Origin: Mytilus trossulus
Taxonomy: Eukaryota; Mollusca; Bivalvia; Mytilida; Mytilidae
Length of the DNA: 64,000 nt
NCBI RefSeq assembly: GCF_036588685.1
Contig: NC_086378.1
Span: 43,873,578 to 43,937,577 of the forward strand
Direction of reading: 5' to 3'
Part shown: in pieces, positions 46,073 through 58,800 of the stretch
Layout of the letters: each line of letters begins with the position of its first letter
How positions within the stretch are numbered: the first letter of the stretch is position 1
The notes under the pieces: model-generated
Told to the model about the DNA's origin: nothing
The model's input: the letters and a program-made list of their open reading frames with translations, nothing else
The model's database searches: none
Made by a program: the position numbers and the translations under genes

Positions 46073-48022
46073 GGTACTAAATGTTTAGTTTAAAAATTCT
46101 AAAAATAATGAATATAATTACAATTTTTCATAAGATGACCTTCTCATACTCATAGATAGACACATTATAAGGCTTAACTGATTATTGCAATCATGTTCCC
46201 ATTGGAGTTTTTCTAGACATGATCCAAATGACCTTTATAAGTTATATTTTGCAGGTGTTTCTTGTTTTTTTAACCTATAGACCACTTTCAAGTATGTCCA
46301 TCACTGTAAAAAAAACTCGTCAATTACATGTATGTGTGCCTTTACGATGTCATTTACCAGATAGAGAGGATTGCCTGTATCACTGCGCTATAAACATTGA
46401 TAAACGTACATCAAGTGTCTTAACATGCTTAATGATCGTCATTGTGCAGGATAAACTAGAAATAATATTTGTTCTGTAGGTACTTAAACACAATTCTCTA
46501 ATGACAGCAGTGATGAAAAACAATAATGAGAATTCAATTTGCGGAATAACTCGTCCAATAGAGCTTTATATTTTTGATACCACTCGCTCAACATTGGAAG
46601 GGAAGTGTCGTTTCCCTAAACCTGCTAAACGTATGAATGATGTTCACTAAAACCAAAGTTTTTGATGGAAATGCAGTTGTCTATTGCTGTGAATGTTGTT
46701 TTGGAAGTGCTGCATCAAATTTATACAAATGCTGATTTCCAATAGTATGTAAACAATGATAAATAAATGTACATGTTAGTGAGTAAGGTTTATCATGATG
46801 ACATTATTATTTCATGGGATATATTGATTGTTTCCTTTTTAAAACAGTGGACAAATTTGGAATGTTCCTGATCATTTGCCAATAGACTGTTGTAAGAAGT
46901 GAGCCATGGGCATGACCTTTGAGTTTCACTTTTGGTGGATATTATAGTCTGAGTCGATAGTTTAGGTAATGTTTTACCTGTAAATGATAAAATCATATCC
47001 CCTTAGCCAGTAAAAAAATACCCTACACATTAAATGGCAGATGTAGACCTGTTATGATAACAAGAACTGACAACTTTCGTTTTTGGAGTTTACAAAAGCG
47101 AAAGTTATCCAGATTATCATGATTATTGTAAAAAAATGTTCTCCATGTTTTTAAAGCATATTTTTGTTTTGTTTTGAAAGCACAAACTCGATATTAGTTT
47201 TACCGTGTGAGTAAATGTGTTATTCAGTCTAAAACAACAATGACAATTGTCGGAGAACTCTTATAAAACAGCATTCTTCTAAGTAAATCTAACGCTTCCC
47301 ATTGTCATGTTGGAAAATCCCATTCCAAAATTAGTCCAAATCTGGTCCCATGTCTAATGATGAGCTCACAATTAGTAGCAGGAACATAATAGACAACCAG
47401 TTGAATGAAAGTGCTAAATTAAATATTACATTCTGTACCGATTACCTGTTACTTGTTACCTTATCTGTACGTTTCTCCTATGTCAGGCGCACCACCACTG
47501 CTGTACTATATTCAATACCATATTGCATTTTTTCTCCACATGCAGTTATATCAATTTGCAATCTCTAACATCAGGTTGATGAACCAAATAATCTCCATGG
47601 AATTGTGCATACATTAAACTGACCTAATCACAAACTAATACTAGTGCTTTGTTGACACTGCTAGATGCAGCACACATACATATGTCTTTTTATACTTCCC
47701 CGAGGTGAAACCAAAAATGGGCAAATTATCAATTTTAAATCATTTTAAATCATATAAAAATTATCGCTTCCTGACAATACAACTTATATTTGCCACTGGG
47801 TTTTAAAATCAATCTTACAACTATCATGTCAACTTATATGTGACAAAAAGTCAGATGATAAAAATTATAAATATGATTTTTAAGTAAGTATTTAAAAACT
47901 AATGTTGCAATTCAAGTTGTACAATTTGAATACAGCCATAGTTGTGAAAGAGAAACAAAAGATACCAAAGGGACATTCAAACTCATAAGTTGAAAATAAT
48001 AAACAGCTGCGCCATGAGCGCA
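46073..48022. other. upstream flank of the RIPK1-like gene
   Basis: No coding region is recognised. It should contain the 5' UTR and promoter, but no TATA box, Inr or perfect kB site stood out. Short ORFs (for example 46219-46479, plus) show no family features. Confidence 0.45.
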
Positions 48023-48146
48023 TGATACGCCCGACGTCTTGTGTGGAAGTTTTATGCAATAATCATAAATAGATTCTGAGAAAGTTTTAAGCAATAACCA
48101 TATATTGTTTTTAAGACACGGCGGGACATGTGAAACCCCCAACCCG

Positions 48147-48553
48147 GGAGTGTCTTTTTACCACAGAACACCACAGAATACCACAGACCACCACAGAACT
48201 CCACAGAATACCACAGAACACCCAAAATTTACCACAGAACTTCAAAATATTAATACTACAGACATTATTATCGTGTTATTGTTAATTCTTTTTATAATTT
48301 GAAATTTATTATTCAAATAAATTTCATTTTTCTTATTATGGTCAACTCAGTCTCACTATCGCTTCACTCCAACTGAAAGGCCAATAATTCTGTATCATTA
48401 GATTTGCATTTTATAAAGTAATTTTAATGCTCTGTTGTATATTTCAGTAGTTTTTATTGTAATTTGTGTAGTTCTGTGGTATATTTTGAGTGTTCTGTGG
48501 TATTCTGTGGTGTTCTGTGGTATTCTGCGGTGTTCTGTGGTAAAAAGACGCTC
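48147..48553. mobile_element. foldback element with ACCACAGAAYA microrepeat arms
   Basis: The left arm (48147-48243) is a string of ACCACAGAA(C/T)A units after GGAGTGTCTTTTT; the right arm (48470-48553) is its inverse, ending AAAAAGACGCTCC. A ~225-base AT-rich core separates them. It is nested inside the larger element at 48025-49319. Confidence 0.88.
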
Positions 48554-49281
48554 CGCCCCAACCCTGTTTTTTTTTTACAAAAAACTAAATATCACTAAAA
48601 TAAAATTTTGAATCAAAACCAAAAAGTATACAGATCTTTAGATTAATATAACTTAAAAGTGTTTAAAGTTTTAAGCAATAATCATAAATTATTTTTGAGA
48701 TACGGCACAACATGTAAAAAAAAACTCCCCTGTTTAACAAAATACTCAATAACTCAAAAATAAAATTTTGAATCATCACCAAAATGTATACAGATCTTTA
48801 GATTAATATAACAAAGACATGTGTAACGTTTTAAGCAATAATCATAAATCGTTTTTGAGATATGGTGCGACATGTAAAAAAAACCTCCCCCTTTTTTACA
48901 AAATACTCAATAACTCAAAAATAAAATTTTGAATCATCACCAAAAAGTATACAGATATTAAGATTAATATAACTAAAAAGTGTTTAAAGTTTTAAGCCAT
49001 AATCAAGAATCGTTTTTGAGATACGGTGCGACATGTGAAAAAAACACACCCCTGTTTTAGTTACAAAGTGCCGTAACTCAAAAAGTTTAAATCTTATTTT
49101 CACCAAAAAGTATACAGATCATTTGACCATCATAAGAAACAACTATGTTAAGTTTCATGAAATTTGGATGAGTTGTTCTCAAGTTACAGTGCGACATGTT
49201 TACGCCAGACAGACAGACGGACAGACGGACGGACAGACAGACGGACGGATGGACACCGGACATTTGTATACCATAATACGT

Positions 49282-49301
49282 CCCGTCAAAATTTTGACGG
49301 G
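49282..49301. repeat. 20-bp perfect palindrome
   Basis: CCCGTCAAAATTTTGACGGG is a perfect inverted repeat, followed at once by a second half copy TTTTGACGGG. It lies just inside the right end of the element at 48025-49319 and is a candidate transposase-binding or hairpin site. Confidence 0.9.
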
Positions 49302-49319
49302 CAATTTTGACGGGCGTAT

Positions 49320-50094
49320 AAAAACCGACAACACCATGTTTTTAAAAAAAAAAGATGTGAAGACCAACAAGGCAACAACAGTACACTTAAAAATAACACA
49401 ACACAGGAAACTATAGACTGAGCAACACAAAACCCACCAAATACTGAAATGATACTATGAAAGGGCTAATACTATGTTGAATCAAATTCTTCCCTGGTCT
49501 GTTAAAACTCAGGAAAATGACAACCTTTAAAATTTGTTCCATCATTAGATATTAAGTGGGGTTCTTTTTACAAGTAATTATGGTTTTTTTTAAGTAAATC
49601 ATGAGAACTATATGAATAGAATTGAAAAACTGCTTTACATCAGCCAGTTTACACATGACCAAATATGGTCTGACATTGTCTAAATGCATGCACTTTAAAT
49701 ATTTTTTTATCGGTACTTACCGTAAATTAATTTTGCTTTTGAAAAATTTAAAACTAACTTAATATATATATTGCTTTATTTGTGCAGTTAATATGATAAA
49801 TCATGATCTTACATCCTGTTTACTTCTATTAAAGCATTGTGTAGGGGGTTGCATTTCTCACTGTTTATTGGTTTTTACACTAAATCTGTTGGATGTGTAA
49901 TGATTAATTACTTAATCTGGCAGAACATGATGTATATATTATTTGTAATCAGCTATGAACCAGCTCTTATGTTGGTGCTCTGAATCTATTGCTTTTATGT
50001 TAGTTGTATACTCACAAATATATATGTTAAACTCAGTCACCTTCTTTATGTGCCTGTCCCAAGTCAAGATCCTGAAGTTCATTGGCAAACTCCA
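49320..50094. other. intergenic DNA
   Basis: No gene or clear repeat is recognised between two mobile elements; short ORFs have no family features. Confidence 0.45.
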
Positions 50095-50455
50095 ACTAGA
50101 GGCTCTAAAGAGCCTGTGTCGCTCACCTTGGTATATGTGAATTAAACAAAGGAAGCAGACAGTTAATGACAAAATTGTGTTTAGGTGATTGTGATGTGTT
50201 TGTAAATCTTACTTTACTGAACATTCTTGCTGCTTACAATTATCTCTATCTATAATGAACTTGTCTGTGTAGTTTCAGTGGAAAATGTTAGTAAAAATTT
50301 ACAAATTTAATGAAAATTGTTAAAAATTGATTATAAAGGACAATAACTTCTTAGGGGGTTAATTGACCATTTTGGTCATTTTGACTTATTTTTGAGTCTT
50401 AAATTGCTGTACATTATTGCTGTTTACAGTTTATCTCTATCTATAACCAGATGCT

Positions 50456-52406
50456 CCGCAGGGCGTAGCTTTATACGACCGCAGAGGTTGAACCCTGAAC
50501 GGTTGGGGCAAGTATGGACACAACATTCAAGCTGGATTCAGCTCTAAATTTGGATTGTGATTAAATAGTTGACACAGCATAGGTTTCTGACACAGAATAT
50601 ATGTGTTCTAATGAACTTAAAATTTTTGTTTTCTCTTAGAGCAATTCACTATGCTGTTGAATATTGATCCTCTCAAAAAAATGTTTGAAGAAATTTTCTT
50701 TTTATTTATGAAATTTCAAATGAGAAAAATTGAACCCAATTTTTTAATCACATCCCCCTTTCCCTTATTCCAAAACTAATCTCAATTAAAATATTCTAAT
50801 GGAGTTTGCAACAATAACTACTCATTTAAATACATCATAAAATATTAAGATGTAAAAAAACTGCTTGTTATCACTGAATGGTAAAGAATATTTAAATTTA
50901 TCAGTTGGTAGTAAAAAGTGAATATACATTGTATATTGTATATAACAAAGATTTAAGTTGATTCTGGACAAAGAAAGATAACTCCAATTAAAAAAAATTC
51001 TTGCAATAAGATATTTCTTGCTTACTATTCTGGACAAAGAAAGATAACTCTAATTAAAAATTTTTTTTTGCTATTTCACAATATTGTGAAATTAGATATT
51101 TCTTGCCATTGCACAATAGTGTGCAATTGAAAAGACTTGCTATTGCACAATACTTAATATAATTATTTTATATCCTGATTTGGACCAACTTGAAAACTGG
51201 GCCCATAATCAAAAATCTAAGTACATGTTTAGATTCAGCATATCAAAGAGGCCCAAGAATTTAATTTTTGTTAAAATCAAACTTAATTTCACTTTGGACC
51301 CTTTGGACCTTAATGTAGGCCAATTTGAAAACGGGACCAAAAATGAAGAATTTACATACACAGTTAGATTTGGCATATCAAAGAACCACATTTATTCAAT
51401 TTTCGATGAAATCAAATAAAATTTAATTTTGGACCCAGATTTGGACCAACTTGAAAACTGGGCCAATAATCAAGAATCTAAGTACATTTTCAGATTCAAC
51501 ATATCAAAGAACCCAACCGATTCATTTTTTGTCAAAATCAAACTAAGTTTAATTTTGGACCCTTTGGACCTTAATGTAGACCAATTTGAAAACATGACCA
51601 AAAGTTTAGAATCTTCATACACAGTTAGATTCGGCATATCAGAGAACCCCAATAATTCAAGTTTGATGAAATCAAACAAAGTTTGATTTTGGACCCTTTG
51701 GGCCCCTTTTTCCTAAACTGTTGGGACCAAAACTCCCAAAATCAATACCAACCTTCCTTTTATGGTCATAAACCTTGTGTTTAAATTTCATAGATTTCTA
51801 TTTACTTATACTAACGTTATGGTGCGAAAACCAAGAAAAATGCTTATTTGGGTCCCTTTTGGCCCCTAATTCCTAAACTGTTGGGACCTAAACTCCCAAA
51901 ATCAATACTAATCTTCCTTTTGTGGTCATAAACATTGTGTTTAAATTTCATTGATTTCTATTTACATAAACTAAAGTTATTGTGCGAAAACCAAGAATAA
52001 TGCTTATTTGGGCCCTTTTTTGGCCCCTAATTCCTAAACTGTTGTAACCAAAACTCCCAAAATCAATCCCAACCTTTCTTTTGTGGTCATAAACCTTGTG
52101 TCAAAATTTCATAGATTTCTATTCACCTAAACTAAAGTTATAGTGCGAAAACCAAGAAAATGCTTATTTGGGCCCTTTTTGGCCCCTAATTCCTAAAATA
52201 TTAGGACCAAAACTCCCAAAATCAATACCAACCTTCCTTTTATGGTCATAAACCTTGAGTTAAAATTTCATAGATTTCTATTCACTTTTACTAAAGTTAG
52301 AGTGCGAAAACTAAAAGTATTCGGACGACGACGACAACGACGACGCAGACGACGACGCCAACGTGATAGCAATATACGACGAAAAATTTTTCAAAATTTG
52401 CAGTCG
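50456..52406 (+). mobile_element. nested element (ATGCTCCGCAGGGCGTAGC type)
   Basis: The outer element's TCTATAATAATATTC reads TCTATA|ACCAG on the left and GTCG|TATAATAATATTC on the right, so TATA is a likely 4-base target duplication (50452-50455, 52407-52410). The interior holds a ~261-bp unit twice (51181, 51442) and a ~160-bp unit four times (starting near 51711, 51871, 52032, 52191), then a GAC-rich tract. TTTATACGACCGC near the left end is mirrored by GCAGTCGTATA at the right. Confidence 0.8.
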
Positions 52407-52572
52407 TATAATAATATTCAAGATAATAAGCCAAAACAGCAAAATTTCCTTAAAATTACCAATTTAGGGGCAGCAACCTAACAACGAGTTGTCCGATTCA
52501 TCTAAAAATTCCAGGGCAGATAGATCTTGACCAGATAAACAATGTTACCCCTATGTCAGATTTGCTCTAAAT

Positions 52573-53510
52573 TAGTGTTGTCAACGGTTAACCGGTTAAC
52601 CGGTCGAACGACCAAATATCGAATACCAAAAACACTAACCGGTTAACCGGACATTTTTTCAATTTTAATAGATTCTATATAATTTGTATCGAAACCATTG
52701 AAAAGTTATGTTTTATTTAAACATTTTCGTTGCGGTAATTAATTTAACAGATCAATTGTCCAGTCTATTGATTGCTATTGTTAATCCGGAAAAAAACCAT
52801 TAAATTAATTAGAAAATGTCGCTCACTTGGAGCAAGAACTTAATGACACTTAATTAGTATACATGTTATTCTAACAGTAACTTTAAATCAGTAATACGAT
52901 AAAATATTTTACGATTCACTTCATTATTTTATTTTTGATCTAATAGCGTGTAGACCTACTTCGAAATGTGCAACCTCCGTCTTGTAAGGCTTTGTTATAC
53001 TTTAAATGAAATGCTTAACTCAAAATATTGAAAAATGAAAAGCAATGTAAATGTACTAAATGCATAATGATACTATTAGTACGAGTAACATGCTTAATCA
53101 TTTCAAGTTGAAACACTTCACATTAATTTCGGAGACGAGAGAAAAGAGAAAATAATCGTTTTTAGACATATTCGCTTCTACGAGATCAAGATTTTTTATT
53201 TTTTTTTTCAATCTGAAGTTGATACAAACTCCATAGTAGATACGGTGTAAAGTCAAACTTCGAAAGAAATCCTCACAGACAAGCCTTAAACTGCTTAAGG
53301 ACAAACTTCAATCCAAAAAGTGTAAATTGATGAATTGTATGCCATAGAAGGTTGTCACATTGACTCTCATACCACATCTTATAGCTATGTGTAGGATACT
53401 AAAGATTTAAGGTTTTCAAACAACAACTTAAACTACCAGTTAACCGGTTAATCGGTCGAACGATTATCCGAGTAACCGATTAGGCAAAAGTGTACGATTT
53501 GACAACACTA
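52573..53510. mobile_element. hAT-like non-autonomous transposon, 938 bp, intact 8-bp target duplication
   Basis: The termini TAGTGTTGTCAA and TTGACAACACTA are perfect 12-bp inverted repeats. CTCTAAAT directly flanks both ends (52565-52572 and 53511-53518), and removing the element restores the outer repeat's TTGCTCTAAATGC. An 8-bp duplication is the hAT signature. Sub-terminal GGTTAACCGGTTAACCGG motifs occur at both ends. No transposase ORF. Confidence 0.95.
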
Positions 53511-54300
53511 CTCTAAATGCTTTGGTTTTTGAGTTATAAGCCAAAAACTGCATTTTACCCCTATGTTCTATTTTTAGCCTTAGCGGCCAATTTGGTTGGT
53601 TTGCCCGGTCACAAAACACAATTTTTAAACCAGATACATCAATGATGATTGTGGCCAAGTTTGGATTAATTTGGCCCGGTAGTTTCAGAGGAGAAGATTT
53701 TTGTAAAAGATCATGGAGATTTACGAAAAATGGTTAAAAATTGACTATAAAGGGCAACAACTCCTAAAGGGGTCAACTGACCATTTTGGTCCTGTTGACT
53801 TTTTTGTATATCTTACTTTGCTGAACATTTTTGCTGTTTACAGTTTATCTCTATCCATAATAATATTCAAGATAATATCCAAAAACAGCAAAATTTCCTT
53901 AAAATTACCAATTCAGGGGCAGCAACCCAACAACAGGTTGTCCCATTCATCTTAAGATTTCAGGGCAGATAGATCTTGACCTGATAAACAATTTTACCCC
54001 ATGTAAGATTTGCTCTAAATGCTTTGGTTTTTGAGTTATAAGCCATAAAACTGCATTTTACCCCTATGTTCTATTTTTAGCCATGGCAGCCATGTTTTTT
54101 GATGAAATGGGAATTAACACACAAACTTTATTCTAGATACCCTAGGAATCGATCAGATGAAGTTTGGTTTGAATTGGTTCAGTAGTTTCAGAGGAGAAGA
54201 TTTTTGTAAAAGTAAACGCCGAACGACGGACGACAGAAGACGGACGACAGACACCAAGTGATGAGAAAAGCTCACTTGGCCTTTTAGGCCAGGTGAGCTA

Positions 54301-55417
54301 AAAACAGAGGTGACGTTAAACTATCATAAAGTCAACATAGTATAGTAAAGAGGACATAACAGCTGTTTCTGAGTTCGTGTCATTGGTTCATGTATGACAT
54401 ATTTGTTTTTTGTAAATTGTTTTGTTATAGATTAGGCCATTTATAGCCAAATAAATGGTTTGGGTTTTTCTCATTACTGAAGGCAGTACAGTACTTACAT
54501 CCACTTCATTTGCACATTAGTGGATAGATGTTTCATTGAAATTATTAATACCACATCTCTTTTTTTTCATGTTTGACCTCTGATTAAATAGGCTTTACAC
54601 TAGTAATTTTTGGGGTACTTTTTAGATTTCTGTTTGATGTGAGTCAAGGCTCCCTGTTGAAGACTGTACCTTGACCTATAATGATTTATTTAAATATAAA
54701 TTGGCACTCATACCACATCTTCTTAAATCTTTTTCATACCAAATATACCCCAAATATATATTAATATACTATTGAAGCTGTAAATAAATTGTGTGTAATT
54801 TTTAAACAAAGTTCTGTTTAAATGTTTTTGAAAAAATGATATTTAAAGTGATAAAAATCATATTTAGTTGTTTTTTTGTAGAAATAAGATGTAGTATGAT
54901 TGCAAATGAGAAACCTATCCACTAAATACCAGAGGACAAGGCTATTAAAATCTTACAATTAAGCAAAATGCATTCTATACATTTACATATAAATATATAT
55001 CCTTCAGACTTTTTTTGGTTGAATTCAAATCTAGAAGGCAAAATGCAAGAATCATATAGCTTTTTTTCTTAATATTCAGATGCAGTTCAAGAAGATCTAG
55101 ATGCATGTAAAACTTAATATAAATCTTAAATGATTTACACTAACTCATTGTAACTTAATCTATCTTATATTCCAATGTAATTAATTATAAACCTGATTTT
55201 TTTAGGGTTGGTTTAATATTCAGCTTTGATTATGTTTTGTGTACTTGTTAGTCTTTCTTAATCTTTTCTCATTTTGTTGACTGTTCATTTTAAATTTAGC
55301 ATTTTTAATACTCTTGAGAATCTACCTAAATTTTCATATAATATATCATCATATAAAACAAAAATTGCTTTATAACAAAAAAATAACCTTATAATTTCTT
55401 TTTTTTTTTTAATTTAT
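54301..55417. other. 3' flank of NUDCD1 with repeat fragments
   Basis: A reverse-oriented interspersed repeat occupies about 54380-54570. The remainder is AT-rich and should include the NUDCD1 3' UTR. An AATAAA (minus) overlaps the stop codon at 55413-55418, which is too early to be the likely cleavage signal. Confidence 0.45.
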
Positions 55418-55879
55418 TTACACTATAGCTGATTTCACTGTGATACAATACAGTTTATTTGAAGTTGTAACAAAAATATAATCATTTGTCACTTGAATCC
55501 CTATAATATTGTTAACAGCATCTAATGAAACCAATTGTTGCTTGGCAACAGCACCAACTTCCTGTCCTGTTTTTCTGTTTCTCAATGGAGAAAGAATTGC
55601 TGTTGGCTGCCTATATATATAAATGTGTCGAACACAGTCACAAATGGCAGCATACGAACAATCTGGTGCACAGACTGAAAATCGTCTTTGTTGTTTAGAA
55701 GCCTGCACATATCCAAATGCATTAAACGTTGCTGAATGATGCCAAGGTGTTTCACTTTCTTTCACATTGTTTTGAGGTTGAATCATTAAACCATCGACAT
55801 CATGTCTCAAGCACAAAGCTGGTGGCTGGTCAATCTCCAGTCTAGATTGAAATAACCACTGATGGCTGCCAAGGTTTGT
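55418..55879 (-). CDS. NUDCD1 terminal exon
   Basis: This 154-codon exon with a TAA stop encodes LGSHQWLFQSRLEIDQPPA, LCLRHDVDGLM, FNAFGYVQASKQQRRFSVC and KTGQEVGAVAKQQLVSLDA. These are the most conserved C-terminal propeller segments of NUDCD1. The acceptor is CTGTTTTCAG. Confidence 0.94.
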   Translation of the reverse strand, partial: TNLGSHQWLFQSRLEIDQPPALCLRHDVDGLMIQPQNNVKESETPWHHSATFNAFGYVQASKQQRRFSVCAPDCSYAAICDCVRHIYIYRQPTAILSPLRNRKTGQEVGAVAKQQLVSLDAVNNIIGIQVTNDYIFVTTSNKLYCITVKSAIV

Positions 55880-58800
55880 CTGAAAACAGAATAATAAACA
55901 TTAATTTTACAAGACACTAAGGATGCAATTTTACAAGACAAAGTTTTGGTAAGCCCTATTGATTTTTATGTACAAGGCCCTTTCCATTCTCTTTTGTTTG
56001 TTAAGTGATCACTCCCTCTTGATTGAAAAGGGGAGATATTTTAAAATCCCAAGAGAGAGGAACGACTTTGCCATAAATGTAAAATACTAGAAGATGAGAA
56101 ACATTTTTTACTCTATTGTGAGTATAATAAAAATCCAAGAAATGATTTTTTTCATCACATATGTACAGAAAATAATAACTTTAATAATTTAAATGAAGAA
56201 GAAGAAAATCATTATTTACTAAATCCATCATTGCCTTTACAAACAAATAAGTAAGGATCCTTCTTGAAAAAGTCATTAGAACTGAGGGCAGGGCACTCTT
56301 AACAACTTGTTTGTTGTTAAAAAAAAAATCATGCTGTTGTTATTGTGTATGTATAATATGTATGTATATATTATGTTTATTGTGTTAATATATGTTGGTC
56401 ACAAACTGTAAAGTTTATATGACAATAAAATATTTGATTTTATTTGATTGGTTATAATTTGAAAATTGTTGTAACTAACCTTGTGTGTAATTTTATGGGA
56501 ATTGCCATCAATCCTTAACAAACCAAAGCCATCATCAGGAAAGGCATCACATTCTTCTAACTGTTGTGCATTAAATGGCTGATTATCTGTCTTTTCTGGA
56601 TCTGGATTCTGGAGTTACAATTTATACAATGAATAAAATTGAGAATGGAAGTGGGGAATGTGTCAAAGAGACAACAACCCGACCGTAGAAAAAAAACTAA
56701 AAAAACTACAGCAGAAGGTCACCAACAGGTCTTCAATGTAGCGAGAAATTCCCACACCCGGAGTCGTCCTCTTGAACCAAGATATGTTTATTTTCATGGG
56801 ATCCTTTGTAATAGGGAATGATGCAAATTAATAAACTAACCTTTTGTTTGAACCAGTATTTCTAACCTGGACTTGGCAGAGCAATGATGAAATAAACACC
56901 CCAACCGCAGGTAGGGCACTTTCACCTACTTCGTGGGAAAGTGAGGTAGGATTGTTTTGGAACTTCAATTATAAAAGAAATTGTTTATAAAATCCGCAAC
57001 AAAACTGTTTAACTTTGACTGCTAAAAGCCTATGATATTTGTCATCAAACGCAGTACCGCGTAAGACACCTTACTATGAAGTATATAATTTTTATAGACC
57101 GTAGGTCAGTTAATTACGTTGATTCAGTTTTATATACTTTTTTTAAAAATATTAAAACAGATGCAATACGACCACATTAATTGTCCTCATCTGTTCCGAT
57201 ATATTTTTGAGCCCGTGCTTTACAAATTTTAGGGAGGCACACGCCCCGCATAAATCCGCCCCTGCAAGTAGGCAAACAGACCTAAGATTAAATCAAACTT
57301 TTTCTCTCTTGTTTACATTTCTAAATTAGTTTTAAGATAGTCATAGAGGTTAACTAGAAATCGCTGGGGTTGTTTTTGCTGGTCAGTTTTTCAAGACCAT
57401 ATGATGACCTATAGATTTTTATCTTCAGTAAATTTGTAACCTCATATGGTTTGGTTGTTCTTTCTTTGAAATATACTAAAGCACATTATTAAGGGCATAC
57501 GATACAGTTACAGGGGAAGTAATGGCGTTGCTAATGTAAATTGTTATTTTTGCGACGTCATGACCTATAGTTGTTAATTTCTGTGTCATTTTGGTCTCTT
57601 GTGGAGAGTTTTCTCATTGGCAATCATACCACATCTTCTTTTTCATAAAACTATTTATTCAATCTGCTTTTTTCCTCAGATACTTGTATGACTTTCACAT
57701 ACAATAACTCTTACCATTTCAGAAGAAGTAAGACCAGCTAATCTTTGATGTATATCTTCTACAACTGCAGGGTCAAGAGTCATCTCCCCTCTATTATCAC
57801 CAATGACAACAGCCTGCCAAGATTCACCACTTTGTTTACTTAGTGTTAACTCAATCCTACAATAATAGTATCATGATCATATGGCAAATATGTCTGCAAA
57901 TAAATTCAATGTACTATTGTTTTATAACAAAAAGGCCTTCAGTAGCTTGCCCTAAATATTGATCTTCTAAACAGATAAAGAGTTTAAATAACTTAATATA
58001 AATTAATGTCTATTGCTGTGTGCTTATTAATGCCCTTAAAGTTTATTTTCATAAAAAAAATCTAATATAAGGAGAAGGTGCGAAATGATTGTCAATGATA
58101 CAACTCACAACAAGAGACCAAAATGACACAGAAATTAACAACTATAGGTCACCTACAGCCTTCAACAATGAGCAATGCTCATACCCCATAGTCAACTATA
58201 AATGGCCCCATAATTCTAATGTAAAACAATTTAAATGAGAAATCTGAGGCCTTATTTATATAAAAAATGAACGAAAAACAAAAATGTAACACATAAACAA
58301 ACGACAACCACTGAATTACAGGCTCCTGACTTGGGACAGGCACATACATAATCTGAATAAAAGGTCACATAAATATTCACATGATAAATGTAAAATATTG
58401 TTATTTTGTAGTGAAGCATGACAATTAGATCTCCAGAGTCACAGTGACATTTAATTAGTTTGCAGATACAGACCCATCCACACTTATTTAAGCACATTCC
58501 CGGTTAAATCTTGTGCAACGTTAATACACATGTTCCTGAAATGTTTTCCCAATAAGGTAATTCAAAATTTTACAGGAAAATTTGTCATTTGCAGAAGTTC
58601 TTACTGTCAGAATATGATTTGAAATTTATGAAAAAATGATAGATCTCAGACGACAACATAGTGTATCAAGCTGAATGCATTAGAATAAATATGGGAAGAT
58701 GTGGTGTGAGTGCAAATTAGACAACTCTCCATCGAAATAACAAACTATAAAAGTAAACCATTATAGGTCAAGGTACAGCCTTCAACACGGAGCCTTGGCT

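Larger units (their letters stand above)
48025..49319. mobile_element. non-autonomous element with ATACGCCCG ends and internal tandem repeats
   Basis: The left end ATACGCCCGACG is inverted relative to the right end TTTGACGGGCGTAT. Between 48560 and 49130 a unit of about 150 bases recurs around AAGTATACAGATC...TTTGAGATACGG...GACATGT about four times. An ACAGACGGACGG simple repeat and a 20-bp palindrome sit at the right end. No transposase ORF. Confidence 0.7.
50095..54300 (+). mobile_element. composite bivalve element with terminal hairpin and two nested insertions
   Basis: The outer element starts ACTAGAGGCTCTAAAGAGCC (a small hairpin) and ends in the hairpin AGCTCACTTGGCC/GGCCAGGTGAGCT. The same ends bound the copy at 58885-60680. 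Its body has roughly 500-base internal units (TGACTATAAAGGGC..., CAGTAGTTTCAGAGGAGAAG). It is broken by an insertion at 50456-52406 and a hAT-like element at 52573-53510. No transposase or RT ORF; class unassigned. The 3' hairpin followed by CTAA is Helitron-like but not diagnostic. Confidence 0.8.

Noticed and set aside
49200..49430. ORFs over the ACAGACGGACGG tract
   Set aside because: They are low-complexity reading of simple repeats (PSVCPSVC type), a common artefact in mollusc DNA.
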